From JAGWRA01 sp963711505 (GTDB lineage: Bacteria; Acidobacteriota; Vicinamibacteria; Vicinamibacterales; CAVVIG01), in NCBI GenBank assembly GCA_963711505.1, contig CAVQEJ010000003.1, positions 558,001-622,000 of the forward strand: a stretch of DNA of 64,000 nt. Direction: 5' to 3'. Each line of letters begins with the position of its first letter. Position 1 is the stretch's first letter. Both the position numbers and the translations under genes were made by a program. This document shows, piece after piece, positions 18,509 to 26,947 of the stretch. The notes beneath the pieces are model-generated. The model searched no databases. It had not been told where the DNA came from and saw nothing but the letters and a program-made list of their open reading frames with translations.

Positions 18509-19317
18509 GAATATGGACCAGCCTCCTGATTTCGAATCGTCTCTCGAGGCGTACCCGGTCCGACTCGAGAACTTCGAGGGGCCGCTCGATCTGCTGCTTC
18601 ACCTCATCAAGAAGCACGAGGTGAACATCTACGACATCCCGATCGCCCTCGTCACGAAGCAGTACCTCGATTACATCGAGCTCATGCAGGAGCTGAACCT
18701 GGACATGGCCGGGGAGTTCCTGGTCATGGCGGCCACGCTGATCCACATCAAGTCGCGCATGCTCCTGCCGCGGCCGGAGCCCGACGCCGACGAGGGGCCC
18801 GGGGAGGATCCGCGCGACGCCCTCGTGCGGCGCCTGCTCGAGCACCAGCAGTTCAAGTCGGCCGCCGAACTGCTCCACGAGCGCGAGACGTGGCGCGCGG
18901 CCCAGTGGCTCCGGCCCGACGACCGGATTGCCGCCATCGCCGGCGACGAGTACGAGCCGGAGCTCGAGGTCGACCTGTTCAGCCTGCTCGCCGCCTTCCG
19001 CGGCGTGGTCGAGCGAGCCAAGCACCGGCCGATGGTGCTGCTGCCGCCCGAGGAGATCTCGGTCGAGTCGCGGATCGAGCAGCTCGTGGGCCGGCTGTCG
19101 GAAACCGAGGCGTGCGGGTTCGAGGATTCTGTTCTCCGATGCCAGATCGCGCGGCGATCTCATCGTGACGTTCCTCGCGCTGCTGGAGATGATCCGCCTC
19201 AAGATGATCCGCATCTTCCAGAGCGGCGCGTTCGGGCCCATCCGCGTGTACAAGCGCGCACGGCCCGCCGATGCCCCGTATGCGAGCGGCGGCGATCCGG
19301 AGAACAACCGTGGCTGA
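18507..19317 (+). CDS. scpA: segregation and condensation protein A, read across a one-base shift
   Basis: Kleisin of the bacterial SMC condensin complex, bridging SMC heads and binding ScpB. About 269 residues. Family blocks: YPVRLENFEGPLDLLLHLI, YDIPIALVTKQYLDYIEL, AGEFLVMAATLIHIKSRMLL, and the C-terminal winged helix VTFLALLEMIRLKMIRIFQ. Near 19129 one extra t (GAT[T]CTG) breaks the frame; the corrected text is GFEDLFSDARSRGDLIV. The ATG at 18507 abuts the repeat, with no Shine-Dalgarno, so a slightly later start (18513) is possible. The gene overlaps scpB by eight bases. Confidence 0.92.
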
Positions 19318-20275
19318 TTTCGACGAGACACACGACGAGACCGCGGAGACGGGCGGGGAGCCCGCTGCCGAGCCGGAAGCCGGCGGCCCGCCGGCCGGAG
19401 AGGACGGCGCCGAGGCCGTGCCAGGACGACGGACGAGGCGGCCACGGACGAGGCGGCGACGGACGTCGAAGAGCCGGAAGGCGTGCGCGACGCCCAGACG
19501 CTCGACGAGCTGAAGGCGATCATCGAGGCGCTCGTCTTCGCCTCGCCGGAACCGATGACGCCGAAGGCGCTCTTCAAGCTGCTCGCCAGCGAGCCGTCCG
19601 AGGACGTCAAGGCCGCCCTCGATGTGCTGCTGCAGGACTACGAGCGGCCCGGCGGGCTGCAGATCGTGCAGGTGGCCGGCGGCTACCAGAATCGTGACGC
19701 GGCCCGAGCTCCACGAGTGGGTGCGCCGGCTGTTCCACGAGCGGACGACGCAGAAGCTGTCGGTGCAGGCGCTCGAGACCCTCTCCGTCATCGCCTACAA
19801 GCAGCCGGTCACTGCAGCGGAAATCACCGAGATCCGCGGCGTCAACACCTCCGGCGTGCTGAATACGCTGATGGAGCGGCAGCTCATCAAGATCTCCGGC
19901 CGCAAGCAGGTCGTCGGCCGGCCGTTCCTCTATTCCACGACCCGGGAGTTCCTGATCCGCTTCGGCCTGAAGGACCTGGCCGACCTGCCGAGGATCGAGG
20001 ACATGTCGGAGGTGCTCGGCTTCGAGCCGCCCGCCGGGCTGGTCGGCGGGGCGGACGGCGACCAGGGCGAAGACGGCGGGATGGGCGGCGATGACGAGGC
20101 CGCGCCCGGGCCCGAGGCCGCCCTCAGTGCCGGGACCGACCAGGCCGGCCCGGTCGAGCGGGACGTCGAGGACTCCGGGGCGGACGAGGACGAGTTCGAG
20201 GACGGGGACCAGGAGTTTGAGTCTGACGATCAGGAGTCGGACTCTGAGGACGAGGACTTCGAGGACGAGGAGTAG
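19310..20275 (+). CDS. scpB: segregation and condensation protein B with long acidic tail, read across two shifts
   Basis: Partner of ScpA in the SMC complex; a tandem winged-helix protein. Core blocks: TLDELKAIIEALVFASPEPM, SVQALETLSVIAYKQPVTAA, EIRGVNTSGVLNTLMERQLI, GRPFLYSTTREFLIRFGLKD. A base is missing near 19425 and one is extra near 19691 (CAGA[A]TCGTG, giving GGYQIVTRPELHEW). Unusual extensions flank the core: an acidic N-terminal segment of about 65 residues and a C-terminal tail of about 75 residues dominated by D/E/G. About 321 residues, against some 180-200 for ordinary ScpB. The tail overlaps the convergent pseudouridine-synthase gene by 152 bases. Confidence 0.9.
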
Positions 20276-21017
20276 CGCCCGCCGGGCCGCCCGAGGCGGC
20301 GGCCTTCAGCTGCGCCACTTCCCGCGCCGTGAGATCGCGGAACGCGCCGGGCTTCAGTCGATCGTCGCGCAACGGGCCGATGGCGACGCGCCGGAGCCGG
20401 ACGACCGGGTGGCCCACGCTCTCGCACATGCGGCGCACCTGGCGGTTGCGCCCCTCGCGGATCGTCAGGGTCAGGACGGCCTGGGTGGCATGGCAATCCG
20501 GCCGGTGGACGAGGCGGACTATGGCCGGAGCCGTGCGCCGTCCATCGAGGACCACCCCTTTCGCGAGCTTCTCCAGTGCCCGCGCGTCGGGCACGCCCCG
20601 GACCTGCGCTTCGTAGACACGCTCGACTCCGTGGCGCGGATGCGTCAGCCGCGCCGTGAGGTCGCCGTCGTTGGTCAGCAGCAGCAGGCCTTCCGAGTCG
20701 AAGTCCAGCCGTCCCACCGGGTAGACGCGCTCCCGCACTCCCACCAGCAGATCGAGCACCGTGGGCCGGCCCTGCGGATCGAATGCCGTCGTCAGGTAGC
20801 CTCTCGGCTTGCTGAGCAGCAGGTAGCGGTGAGCGGCCGGCGCCGACAGCCGCCGGCCGTCGACGCGGATGTCGTCGGTGTCGGGATCCGCCCGCGTGCC
20901 GAGCTCCCGCACGACCTCTCCGTTGACGCTGACACGGCCCTCGACCATGAGGGCTTCGGCCGTGCGGCGCGACGCCACGCCGGCGGCGGCGAGGATCTTC
21001 TGCAGACGGATGAGCAT
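20124..21017 (-). CDS. RluB/RsuA-type rRNA pseudouridine synthase with basic tail
   Basis: About 297 residues. N-terminal S4 RNA-binding domain (RLQKILAAAGVASRRTAEAL), then the RsuA/RluB catalytic domain: LLSKPRGYLTTA, VYPVGRLDFDSEGLLLLTNDG with the catalytic aspartate in GRLDFDSEG, and REGRNRQVRRM. It isomerises a uridine in rRNA; the family suggests 23S but RsuA-like specificity cannot be excluded. The final 60 or so residues are almost all Pro, Arg, Ser, Thr and are encoded antisense to the acidic tail of scpB. It lies 12 bases after the hydrolase stop on the same strand. Confidence 0.88.
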   Translation of the reverse strand: MLIRLQKILAAAGVASRRTAEALMVEGRVSVNGEVVRELGTRADPDTDDIRVDGRRLSAPAAHRYLLLSKPRGYLTTAFDPQGRPTVLDLLVGVRERVYPVGRLDFDSEGLLLLTNDGDLTARLTHPRHGVERVYEAQVRGVPDARALEKLAKGVVLDGRRTAPAIVRLVHRPDCHATQAVLTLTIREGRNRQVRRMCESVGHPVVRLRRVAIGPLRDDRLKPGAFRDLTAREVAQLKAAASGGPAGATPRPRSPRPQSPTPDRQTQTPGPRPRTRPRPPRSPRRPARPGRPGRSRH

Positions 21018-21028
21018 GGCGGTTCCCG

Positions 21029-22225
21029 TTACCGGGCGATCATATCCTTCCAGAACTCGATCAGCTGCCAGACGTCGCGGAAGCCGGCCGACCGGTCGAC
21101 CTCGGCGTGGCCCAGCAGGCTGCTGACCAGCAGGTGCACCCGCGTGCGCTTCCGGAGCCAGCCGGCGAGCAGGATCGACTCGGCCGACGGCACGACATTG
21201 TCGTCGCGGCCGTGCAGCAGGAATACCGGTGCCGACGGCGCCGGGGACCGGTCGGGCGACAGCCCAGGGTCGCTCCCGTAGGCGCCGAGCTTCGGCAGCA
21301 GCTTCGGCCCCAGGGTCTTCACGTCGCGGGCGTTCACCTCGTCGAGCAGCGTCGCGGCCGGCTGCGGCAGGTGCGTGGCCATGACGCGTGCCTCGGCGAA
21401 CAGCTGCGACGCACGGGCGTCGTCGACCCCGGCGAGCCCGGAGGCGTCGAGGAACGTCTCGATGCCCCGGCGGAGCGGGGCGACCTGGTCGGGCGGCACC
21501 ATGGCGGGCGCGATCTCGTGCAGGATGACGGCCACGCCGTAGTCGTGCGGCTGCCAGTAGTGACCGGCATGCGGATCGAGCGCCTGCTCGCCGGGCGGCA
21601 CCGCCGGCTGGTCGCCGGTGCAGAGGTACCGGAGCACGCGCGGCAGGTCGCCGTGGCCGCCGTAGGAGAAGACGTAGGCCACGTGCGAGCGCAGCGCCGG
21701 CCGGCCGGCCGCGACCACCGACAGCCCTCCGCTGAAGCTGATGCCCATCATACCGATCCGGCCGTCGGGCGCGAGGTCGTGCTGAGCCGCGAGCCAGCGC
21801 CCGGCGTCCTCGATCATGTCGGTCGCCTGCGCGGTGATGCGGAAGTGGGTGAGGTCGGGCAGCTCGGGCGTGAGCACCGGAATGCCGGTGGCAGCCAGCT
21901 CGCGGGACAGTCTGACGAGCCGGGGCTCGTCGATGCCGGCCGGGTGGATGCCGGGCACGAGCAGGGTCGCGCGCTCGCGCGGTGGCTGCGGCCGGTAGAG
22001 GCGCGCACGCAGCGGGCCGTCGCGCGACGGGATTTCGAGCACCGTCTCGGTGACCGGCCGGGCGTACCAGTCGGCGGCCCGGCGTGGCCAGCCGCCGACC
22101 TGCGCGGCGCGCACGACGAAGGTGACGACCGGTGCGTAGGCACGCACCTCGAGGACGGCCACGGCGAGGAACGCCACTACCACTGCCAGCACGAGAGACC
22201 GTCGCCACCGCATCAGGCCTGACAT
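21029..22225 (-). CDS. membrane-anchored alpha/beta hydrolase
   Basis: A 398-residue protein: N-terminal helix (LVLAVVVAFLAVAVLEVRAY), then an alpha/beta-hydrolase fold with nucleophile elbow GISFSGG, an acidic residue in LLHGRDDNVVP and histidine in SLLGHAEVD, forming a plausible Ser-Asp-His triad. It resembles dienelactone hydrolase/acetyl-xylan-esterase-like proteins facing the periplasm; the substrate is unknown. I chose ATG 22225 over one 99 bases upstream because it sits directly before the membrane helix. It heads an operon with the pseudouridine synthase and is divergent from cmk. Confidence 0.8.
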   Translation of the reverse strand: MSGLMRWRRSLVLAVVVAFLAVAVLEVRAYAPVVTFVVRAAQVGGWPRRAADWYARPVTETVLEIPSRDGPLRARLYRPQPPRERATLLVPGIHPAGIDEPRLVRLSRELAATGIPVLTPELPDLTHFRITAQATDMIEDAGRWLAAQHDLAPDGRIGMMGISFSGGLSVVAAGRPALRSHVAYVFSYGGHGDLPRVLRYLCTGDQPAVPPGEQALDPHAGHYWQPHDYGVAVILHEIAPAMVPPDQVAPLRRGIETFLDASGLAGVDDARASQLFAEARVMATHLPQPAATLLDEVNARDVKTLGPKLLPKLGAYGSDPGLSPDRSPAPSAPVFLLHGRDDNVVPSAESILLAGWLRKRTRVHLLVSSLLGHAEVDRSAGFRDVWQLIEFWKDMIAR

Positions 22226-22332
22226 GTTACACTGCTCGCGACTCCGGCCTGCCGCGGCCCGTGCCGCGAACGGGCGCCGCGCCGTCCGGGGGCGGCCCGT
22301 CCGGCCCGCGGCGTTCGACCTCATCCTTTCCC

Positions 22333-23025
22333 ATGCGTGCGCTGATCATCGCCATCGACGGCCCTTCCGGGGCGGGTAAAGGCACCGTGTCGCGTGCCCT
22401 CGCCGCCGAGCTTCACTACCATCACATCGACAGCGGGGCCATGTATCGTGCCGTGGCCTGGAAGGCCATCGACGAGGGCCTCCCGCTCGACGACGAACCG
22501 GCCGTGACCGCCCTGGCGTCCCGGGTGCAGCTCGAGATTGCCGACGGCGCCGTGCAGGTCGATGGCCGCGACGTTACGCGGACGATCCGGACGTCCGGGA
22601 TCGATCGGGCGGCGGCCGCCGTCGCGCGGCTGCCGCACGTGCGGGCCGTGCTCGTCGACCGCCAGCGCCGGCTCGGCGCCAACGGCGGCATCGTCATGGA
22701 AGGGCGCGATATCGGCACCGTGGTGTTTCCGCAGGCCGACGTGAAGATTTATCTGGATGCGTCGCCCGAAGAGCGGGCGCGGCGCCGCGCGCACGACCCG
22801 GCCCACGACGGTAACGGCCGGCTGGCGGTGGCCGAGGTGGCGACGGCGCTCGAGGCCCGGGATCGGATCGATCAGACGCGCGCGGCCTCGCCGCTGATGG
22901 CCGCGCCCGACGCCATCCGCGTCGACACGACGCACATGCGGGTCGAGGATGTCGTGCGGGAAGTGCTGCAGATCGTCAGGCAGACACTCGCCGGCTCCGG
23001 CTCCGGCGACGGGAAGGGCGGGTAG
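22333..23025 (+). CDS. cmk: cytidylate kinase
   Basis: A 230-residue (d)CMP kinase for pyrimidine nucleotide supply. P-loop IAIDGPSGAGKGTVSRALA at the N-terminus, HHIDSGAMYRAVAWKA (CMP binding), MEGRDIGTVVFPQADVKIYLDA, and the lid region ERARRRAHD followed by RDRIDQTRAASPLM. All blocks typical of Cmk are intact. Start ATG at 22333; an earlier in-frame start would add unrelated sequence overlapping the divergent promoter region. In many genomes cmk precedes rpsA; here a reverse-strand DUF6335 gene lies between them. Confidence 0.95.
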   Translation: MRALIIAIDGPSGAGKGTVSRALAAELHYHHIDSGAMYRAVAWKAIDEGLPLDDEPAVTALASRVQLEIADGAVQVDGRDVTRTIRTSGIDRAAAAVARLPHVRAVLVDRQRRLGANGGIVMEGRDIGTVVFPQADVKIYLDASPEERARRRAHDPAHDGNGRLAVAEVATALEARDRIDQTRAASPLMAAPDAIRVDTTHMRVEDVVREVLQIVRQTLAGSGSGDGKGG

Positions 23026-23060
23026 AGCGGGACACGCCGTCTCGGGCGTCCCCCGTTCTG

Positions 23061-23093
23061 CTTTCTACGTTCTACGTTACCGGTCTTCTCTTA
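23061..23093. repeat. AT-rich iterated element, partial copy
   Basis: TTTCTACGTTCTACGTTACC followed by TTCTCTTACTCC, a one-armed relative of the hairpin element at 28.75 kb (GTAGAACAAGG). It lies between the convergent cmk and DUF6335 genes and carries the latter's probable stop codon. Confidence 0.4.
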
Positions 23094-23842
23094 CTCCTTG
23101 CCCCGATTCCGGTAGTCCTCGGACGAGGCCGGATTCGAGCTCCCACCGGTGCTTGTCGCGTTCGGTCACCTTCTCGTGCAGTTCCTCGTTGTCCTGGTAC
23201 TCCAGCCCCAGTGACCGGCCAATCTCCTCGACGACATCCTGATCGGGTGTGGGGTTGTCGCCGCCCGGCGCCTCGTCTCCGCTGAAATAGGCGTCCGCCC
23301 AGTTCGCGTCGACATCGCCGCCGGTCAGGCTCGGGTCGCTTTCGTGATGCTGGCGCCGGCGCTGTTCCATCTCCGCGTGGCCGGTGTCGGTGCCTGACAG
23401 GTGATGGTGCTCGTAATCGAGCGACGAGGGGCTGTCGTGCTCCTCGGGCTCCTCCCGCAGGATGCGTCGCTCGCGGTCGAGGCGAGGGAGTTTCTTCGCG
23501 ACCGCGGGCTGTGCGGACCCGGCCTGGCGGGACGGCTTGCGGGCGGGGGCGGCCTTCTTCGCGGGCGTCGCCTTCCGGGCTGAGGGGCGCTTGTGCGCGG
23601 CCTTCGCGGCCCGGCCGGCCGGGCGCTTCGCGGCCGGGGCGGGGCGGGACGCCGGCTTCCTGCGGGCCGGAGCGGTCTTCTTGCGGGCGGCCGGCTTCTT
23701 CCGGGCCGTTTTCGCGGCCCTGGCCGGCGCCTTCCGCTTTCGGGCGTTTGACCGTTTTGACCGTCTTCCGGACCGTGCGACCGGTCTTCCGCGCCGCCTT
23801 GCGGCGGGCAGGTCGAGCGGCTCTTCGCGGACGTTTCGCCAT
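23091..23842 (-). CDS. DUF6335 protein with histone-like basic N-terminus, read across two shifts
   Basis: After removing one g near 23737 (GCG[G]AAG) and one near 23115 (TCC[G]GCC), the frame gives about 249 residues. The first 125 or so are dominated by Lys, Arg, Ala and Pro (MAKRPRRAARPARRKAARKT, then ARKKPAARKKTAPARRKPAS and further), like histone H1 or HU tails. The C-terminal part contains SDPSLTGGDVDANWADAYFS, GGDNPTPDQDVVEEIGRSLG and ELHEKVTERDKHRWELES, the DUF6335 domain, ending SSEDYRNRGKE. DUF6335 has no established function. The low-complexity tail suggests nucleic-acid binding; that is inference. The uncorrected frame ends at 23077. Confidence 0.65.
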
Positions 23843-23863
23843 GGCGCGATCCTTTCCTCTACC

Positions 23864-23893
23864 TTGACCGGTGAACGGTAAGTATTGTATAGT
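23864..23893 (+). promoter_or_regulatory. predicted promoter of rpsA
   Basis: TTGACC at 23864-23869, 18-base spacer, TATAGT at 23888-23893, giving a leader of about 120 bases before the rpsA start. The surrounding segment is the most AT-rich of this region. Confidence 0.5.
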
Positions 23894-24017
23894 CTATTGC
23901 TTATCGGAAATCAGCGGCCGCTATCTTCACGACCCGCCGTCGCTGATCTATTCGCGGGGCGCCGGATCCCCGCTCAACCAACTCCGGCAAATCGAACGAC
24001 AGGAGGATTCGCAAGGC

Positions 24018-25799
24018 ATGGCGCACGTAGAAGATGAGAACGGCCCCGATCTGGAGAATGGAGGATCCCACCGGATTAAAGCAGGCAATCAGCGGCCTCT
24101 GATGGTCACTTCTCCGCGGGACCTCGACGACGACTTCGACCCCGAAGAATATGCCCGCCTGCTGGATGTCTACGATAACAGCTTCCGCAACATTGCGGAA
24201 GGTGAGGTCGTGAAGGGGACGGTTCTCAAGGTCACCGCCTCCGAGGTGATCGTGGACGTCGGCTACAAGTCCGAGGGACTGATCGCGGTCGACGAATTCC
24301 TCGACGAGAACGGTGAGGTCACCGTTCAGCCGGGGGACCTGGTGGACGTGCTCCTCGAGCGGACCGAGGATCGGGAAGGCCATGTCGTGCTGTCGCGCGA
24401 GAAGGCCGAGAAGATGAAGATCTGGGACGAGGTCGAGAAGGCCTTCGCGGAGAAGAAGGTCGTCATCGGCCGCGTCATCGAGCGGATCAAGGGCGGGCTG
24501 GCGGTCGACATCGGCGTGCGGGCGTTCCTGCCCGGGTCGCAGATCGACGTCCGTCCGGTCCGGAACCTGGACGCGCTGCGCGGGCAGGAACTGCGCATGC
24601 GGGTCATCAAGGTGAACAAGAAGCGGGGCAACATCGTGCTGTCCCGCAAGGCGCTGCTCGAGGAAGAGAACGCCGAGAAGAAGAAGCAGACGCTGGCGAC
24701 GCTGGCCGAGGGCAAGGTGCTGCGCGGGGTGGTGAAGAACATCACCGACTACGGCGCCTTCATCGACCTGGGCGGCATCGACGGCCTGCTGCACATCACC
24801 GACATGTCGTGGGGCCGGGTCGGCCACCCGTCGGAGCTCTTCAAGGTGAACGACGAAGTCGACGTGATCGTGCTCAAGTACGATCCGGCGACCGAGCGCG
24901 TCTCGCTGGGCCACAAGCAGCTCATGCAGGATCCCTGGTCGGTCGTGGCCGATCGGTATCCGGTGGGCGTGCGGGTGACCGGCAAGGTCGTCAGCCTCAC
25001 CGACTACGGCGCGTTCATCGAGCTGGAGCCGGGCGTCGAGGGGCTGATCCACGTCTCGGAGATGTCGTGGAGCAAGCGCGTCAAGCACCCGTCGAAGATC
25101 CTGAACGTCGGCGACAGCGTCGAGGCGATGGTGCTCGGCGTGGATCCGGCGGCGCGGCGGATCTCGCTCGGCCTCAAGCAGACCGAGTCGAACCCCTGGC
25201 ACGAGCTGGCCGACAAGTATCCGGTCGGCTCGAAGATCGTCGGGAAGGTACGCAACCTCACCGAGTTCGGCGCGTTCGTCGAGGTCGAGGAGGACATCGA
25301 CGGGCTGATCCACATCTCCGACATGTCGTGGAGCAAGCGGATCAAGCACCCGTCGGAGGTGCTGAAGAAGGGCGACAAGGTCGAGGCGATGGTGCTGAAC
25401 ATCGACGCCGAGAACCAGCGGCTGTCGCTCGGACTGAAGCAGCTCGCCACCGACATCTGGGACGACTTCTTCTCGCGGCGCCACGTCGGGGACATCGTCG
25501 AGGGCAAGGTCGTGCGGATGACGAACTTCGGCGCCTTCGTCGAGCTCGACGAGGGGATCGAGGGGCTCATCCACGTCTCGGAATTCGACGAGCAGGCGGG
25601 CGGCGAGAAGATCGAGCTGGCGGTCGATCAGACCTACCAGATGAAGATCATCAAGCTGACGCCGGCCGAGCGGAAGATCGGGCTGAGTATCCGCGCTCTG
25701 AAGTCGGACGACTACCGGACCGACTGGGAGGCGTACAAGGAGATCTCCGGAAGCGAGAGCGCCGCCGCGACGCTCGGCGACCACTTCCGGAACCGCTAG
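24018..25799 (+). CDS. rpsA: 30S ribosomal protein S1
   Basis: A 593-residue protein with six S1 OB-fold repeats, binding mRNA on the 30S subunit during initiation. Repeats start near GEVVKGTVLKVTASEVIVDV, KVVIGRVIERIKGGLAVDI, GKVLRGVVKNITDYGAFIDL, VRVTGKVVSLTDYGAFIEL, SKIVGKVRNLTEFGAFVEV and DIVEGKVVRMTNFGAFVEL. The ATG at 24018 follows AGGAGG at 24001-24006; an in-frame start 147 bases upstream would add unconserved residues overlapping the promoter. The length and six domains match the Gram-negative type. Confidence 0.95.
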   Translation: MAHVEDENGPDLENGGSHRIKAGNQRPLMVTSPRDLDDDFDPEEYARLLDVYDNSFRNIAEGEVVKGTVLKVTASEVIVDVGYKSEGLIAVDEFLDENGEVTVQPGDLVDVLLERTEDREGHVVLSREKAEKMKIWDEVEKAFAEKKVVIGRVIERIKGGLAVDIGVRAFLPGSQIDVRPVRNLDALRGQELRMRVIKVNKKRGNIVLSRKALLEEENAEKKKQTLATLAEGKVLRGVVKNITDYGAFIDLGGIDGLLHITDMSWGRVGHPSELFKVNDEVDVIVLKYDPATERVSLGHKQLMQDPWSVVADRYPVGVRVTGKVVSLTDYGAFIELEPGVEGLIHVSEMSWSKRVKHPSKILNVGDSVEAMVLGVDPAARRISLGLKQTESNPWHELADKYPVGSKIVGKVRNLTEFGAFVEVEEDIDGLIHISDMSWSKRIKHPSEVLKKGDKVEAMVLNIDAENQRLSLGLKQLATDIWDDFFSRRHVGDIVEGKVVRMTNFGAFVELDEGIEGLIHVSEFDEQAGGEKIELAVDQTYQMKIIKLTPAERKIGLSIRALKSDDYRTDWEAYKEISGSESAAATLGDHFRNR

Positions 25800-25807
25800 G
25801 ACGGACG

Positions 25808-25835
25808 GGCGGGCGCCGGATCGCCGGCGCCCGCC
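25808..25835 (+). terminator. perfect GC hairpin after rpsA
   Basis: GGCGGGCGCCGG, loop ATCG, CCGGCGCCCGCC: a 12-base-pair perfect stem starting nine bases after the rpsA stop, with no U-tract. It may end or attenuate transcription into the HU gene 58 bases further on. Confidence 0.55.
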
Positions 25836-25892
25836 GGCCGTGAGGCTGAACCGGGCATTCATCAGGAGCAGACCGTGACATCAGGGGGGAGC

Positions 25893-26237
25893 ATGACGAA
25901 GGCGGAGCTCGTCGAGGAAGTCTCGCGGGTTTCTGACCTCACCAAGAAGCACTCCGAAGTGATTGTCGACACGGTCTTCCGCAGTATCATCGCCGCCCTG
26001 CACCGCGGGGAGAAGATCGAGCTGCGGGGATTCGGCAGCTTCCGGCTGCGGCAGCGCGAGCCCCGCAAGGGGCGCAACCCGAAGACCGGCGATCGGGTGG
26101 ACGTGCCGCCCAAGAAGGTGCCCTACTTCAAGCCCGGCAAGGAGCTCAAGGAGCTCATCAACCGGGAATCGGCCGAGACCCCGCCCGCCGGCGTGGCGCC
26201 GGCCGGCATCGGCTCCGACCCGGCGATCCAGGTCTGA
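25893..26237 (+). CDS. HU/IHF-family DNA-binding protein
   Basis: A 114-residue nucleoid protein. The fold is clear: MTKAELVEEVSRVSDLTKKH, VDTVFRSIIAALHRGEKIEL, RGFGSFRLRQREPRKGRNPK with the DNA-intercalating arm RNPKTGDRVDVPPKKVPYFK, then KELKELIN. A short Pro/Ala-rich tail follows. Its position right after rpsA, as ihfB lies after rpsA in Proteobacteria, suggests the IHF-beta-like lineage, though specificity cannot be read. ATG at 25893 has GGGGGA five bases before it. The 112 bases between this gene and the next hold nothing I recognise. Confidence 0.93.
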   Translation: MTKAELVEEVSRVSDLTKKHSEVIVDTVFRSIIAALHRGEKIELRGFGSFRLRQREPRKGRNPKTGDRVDVPPKKVPYFKPGKELKELINRESAETPPAGVAPAGIGSDPAIQV

Positions 26238-26349
26238 CGCCGCACGGGCCCCGAAGGATCGCGTCCGTCGACACGCCTCCAGCCGCACGGCGTGTCCGGC
26301 GTCCGTCGATGCTTCACGTCTTCAACTCTCGATTCGGAACGAACCCTCC

Positions 26350-26859
26350 GTGGAACGTCTATGGTCCCCGTGGAGACTGGCGTACGTGACCGGCACGAGT
26401 ACCCCCGGGCAGTGCATCTTCTGTGAGGCGCAGCAGCAGCCCGAGGCCGACTCGCTCGTCGTGTTCCGCGGCACCGCCTGCTTCGTCATCCTCAACCTGT
26501 TCCCGTACAACAGCGGCCATCTGATGGTCGTGCCGAACCGGCATATCGGCACGCTGGTCGACGCGTCGGCCGCCGAGCTGGCCGAGCTGATGCGCCTGAC
26601 CCGCCGGGCCGAGATGGCCATCACCGAAGCCTACCGGCCGCAGGGGATGAACATCGGCATCAACCTCGGCCGCCCCGCCGGCGCCGGCATCGTCGATCAC
26701 GTCCACGTCCACGTCGTGCCCCGGTGGACGGGAGACACCAACTTCATGTCCGTCGTCGGCGACGTGCGGGTGCTGCCCGAGGAGCCGAAGGCCACGGCCG
26801 CCCGGCTGCGGCCCATCTTCGCGCGGCTGCAGCAGGACGACGGTCTCGTGTCGGGCTGA
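26350..26859 (+). CDS. HIT-family nucleotide hydrolase/phosphorylase
   Basis: A 169-residue histidine-triad protein. The active motif HxHxHxx is present in VDHVHVHVVPRW near residue 120. The N-terminus RLWSPWRLAYV, the CIFC knuckle, and HLMVVPNRHIG match the Ap4A phosphorylase-like HIT proteins common in Actinobacteria and Acidobacteria. It likely cleaves or phosphorolyses dinucleoside polyphosphates. Start is a GTG at 26350 (VERLWSPW), the usual beginning of this subfamily. Confidence 0.88.
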   Translation: MERLWSPWRLAYVTGTSTPGQCIFCEAQQQPEADSLVVFRGTACFVILNLFPYNSGHLMVVPNRHIGTLVDASAAELAELMRLTRRAEMAITEAYRPQGMNIGINLGRPAGAGIVDHVHVHVVPRWTGDTNFMSVVGDVRVLPEEPKATAARLRPIFARLQQDDGLVSG

Positions 26860-26947
26860 CGCCGCGGCCCCAATCGCCTATCATGGATAGGAGCCCGGCC
26901 CGCCCGGCTGTCGTCGCGCGCGGCCTCCATTCCGGTTCTTCACGCGC

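Noticed and set aside
26878..26890. CTATCATGGATAG palindrome before the acyl-CoA dehydrogenase
   Set aside because: A short chance-level palindrome; no known regulator site and no second copy.
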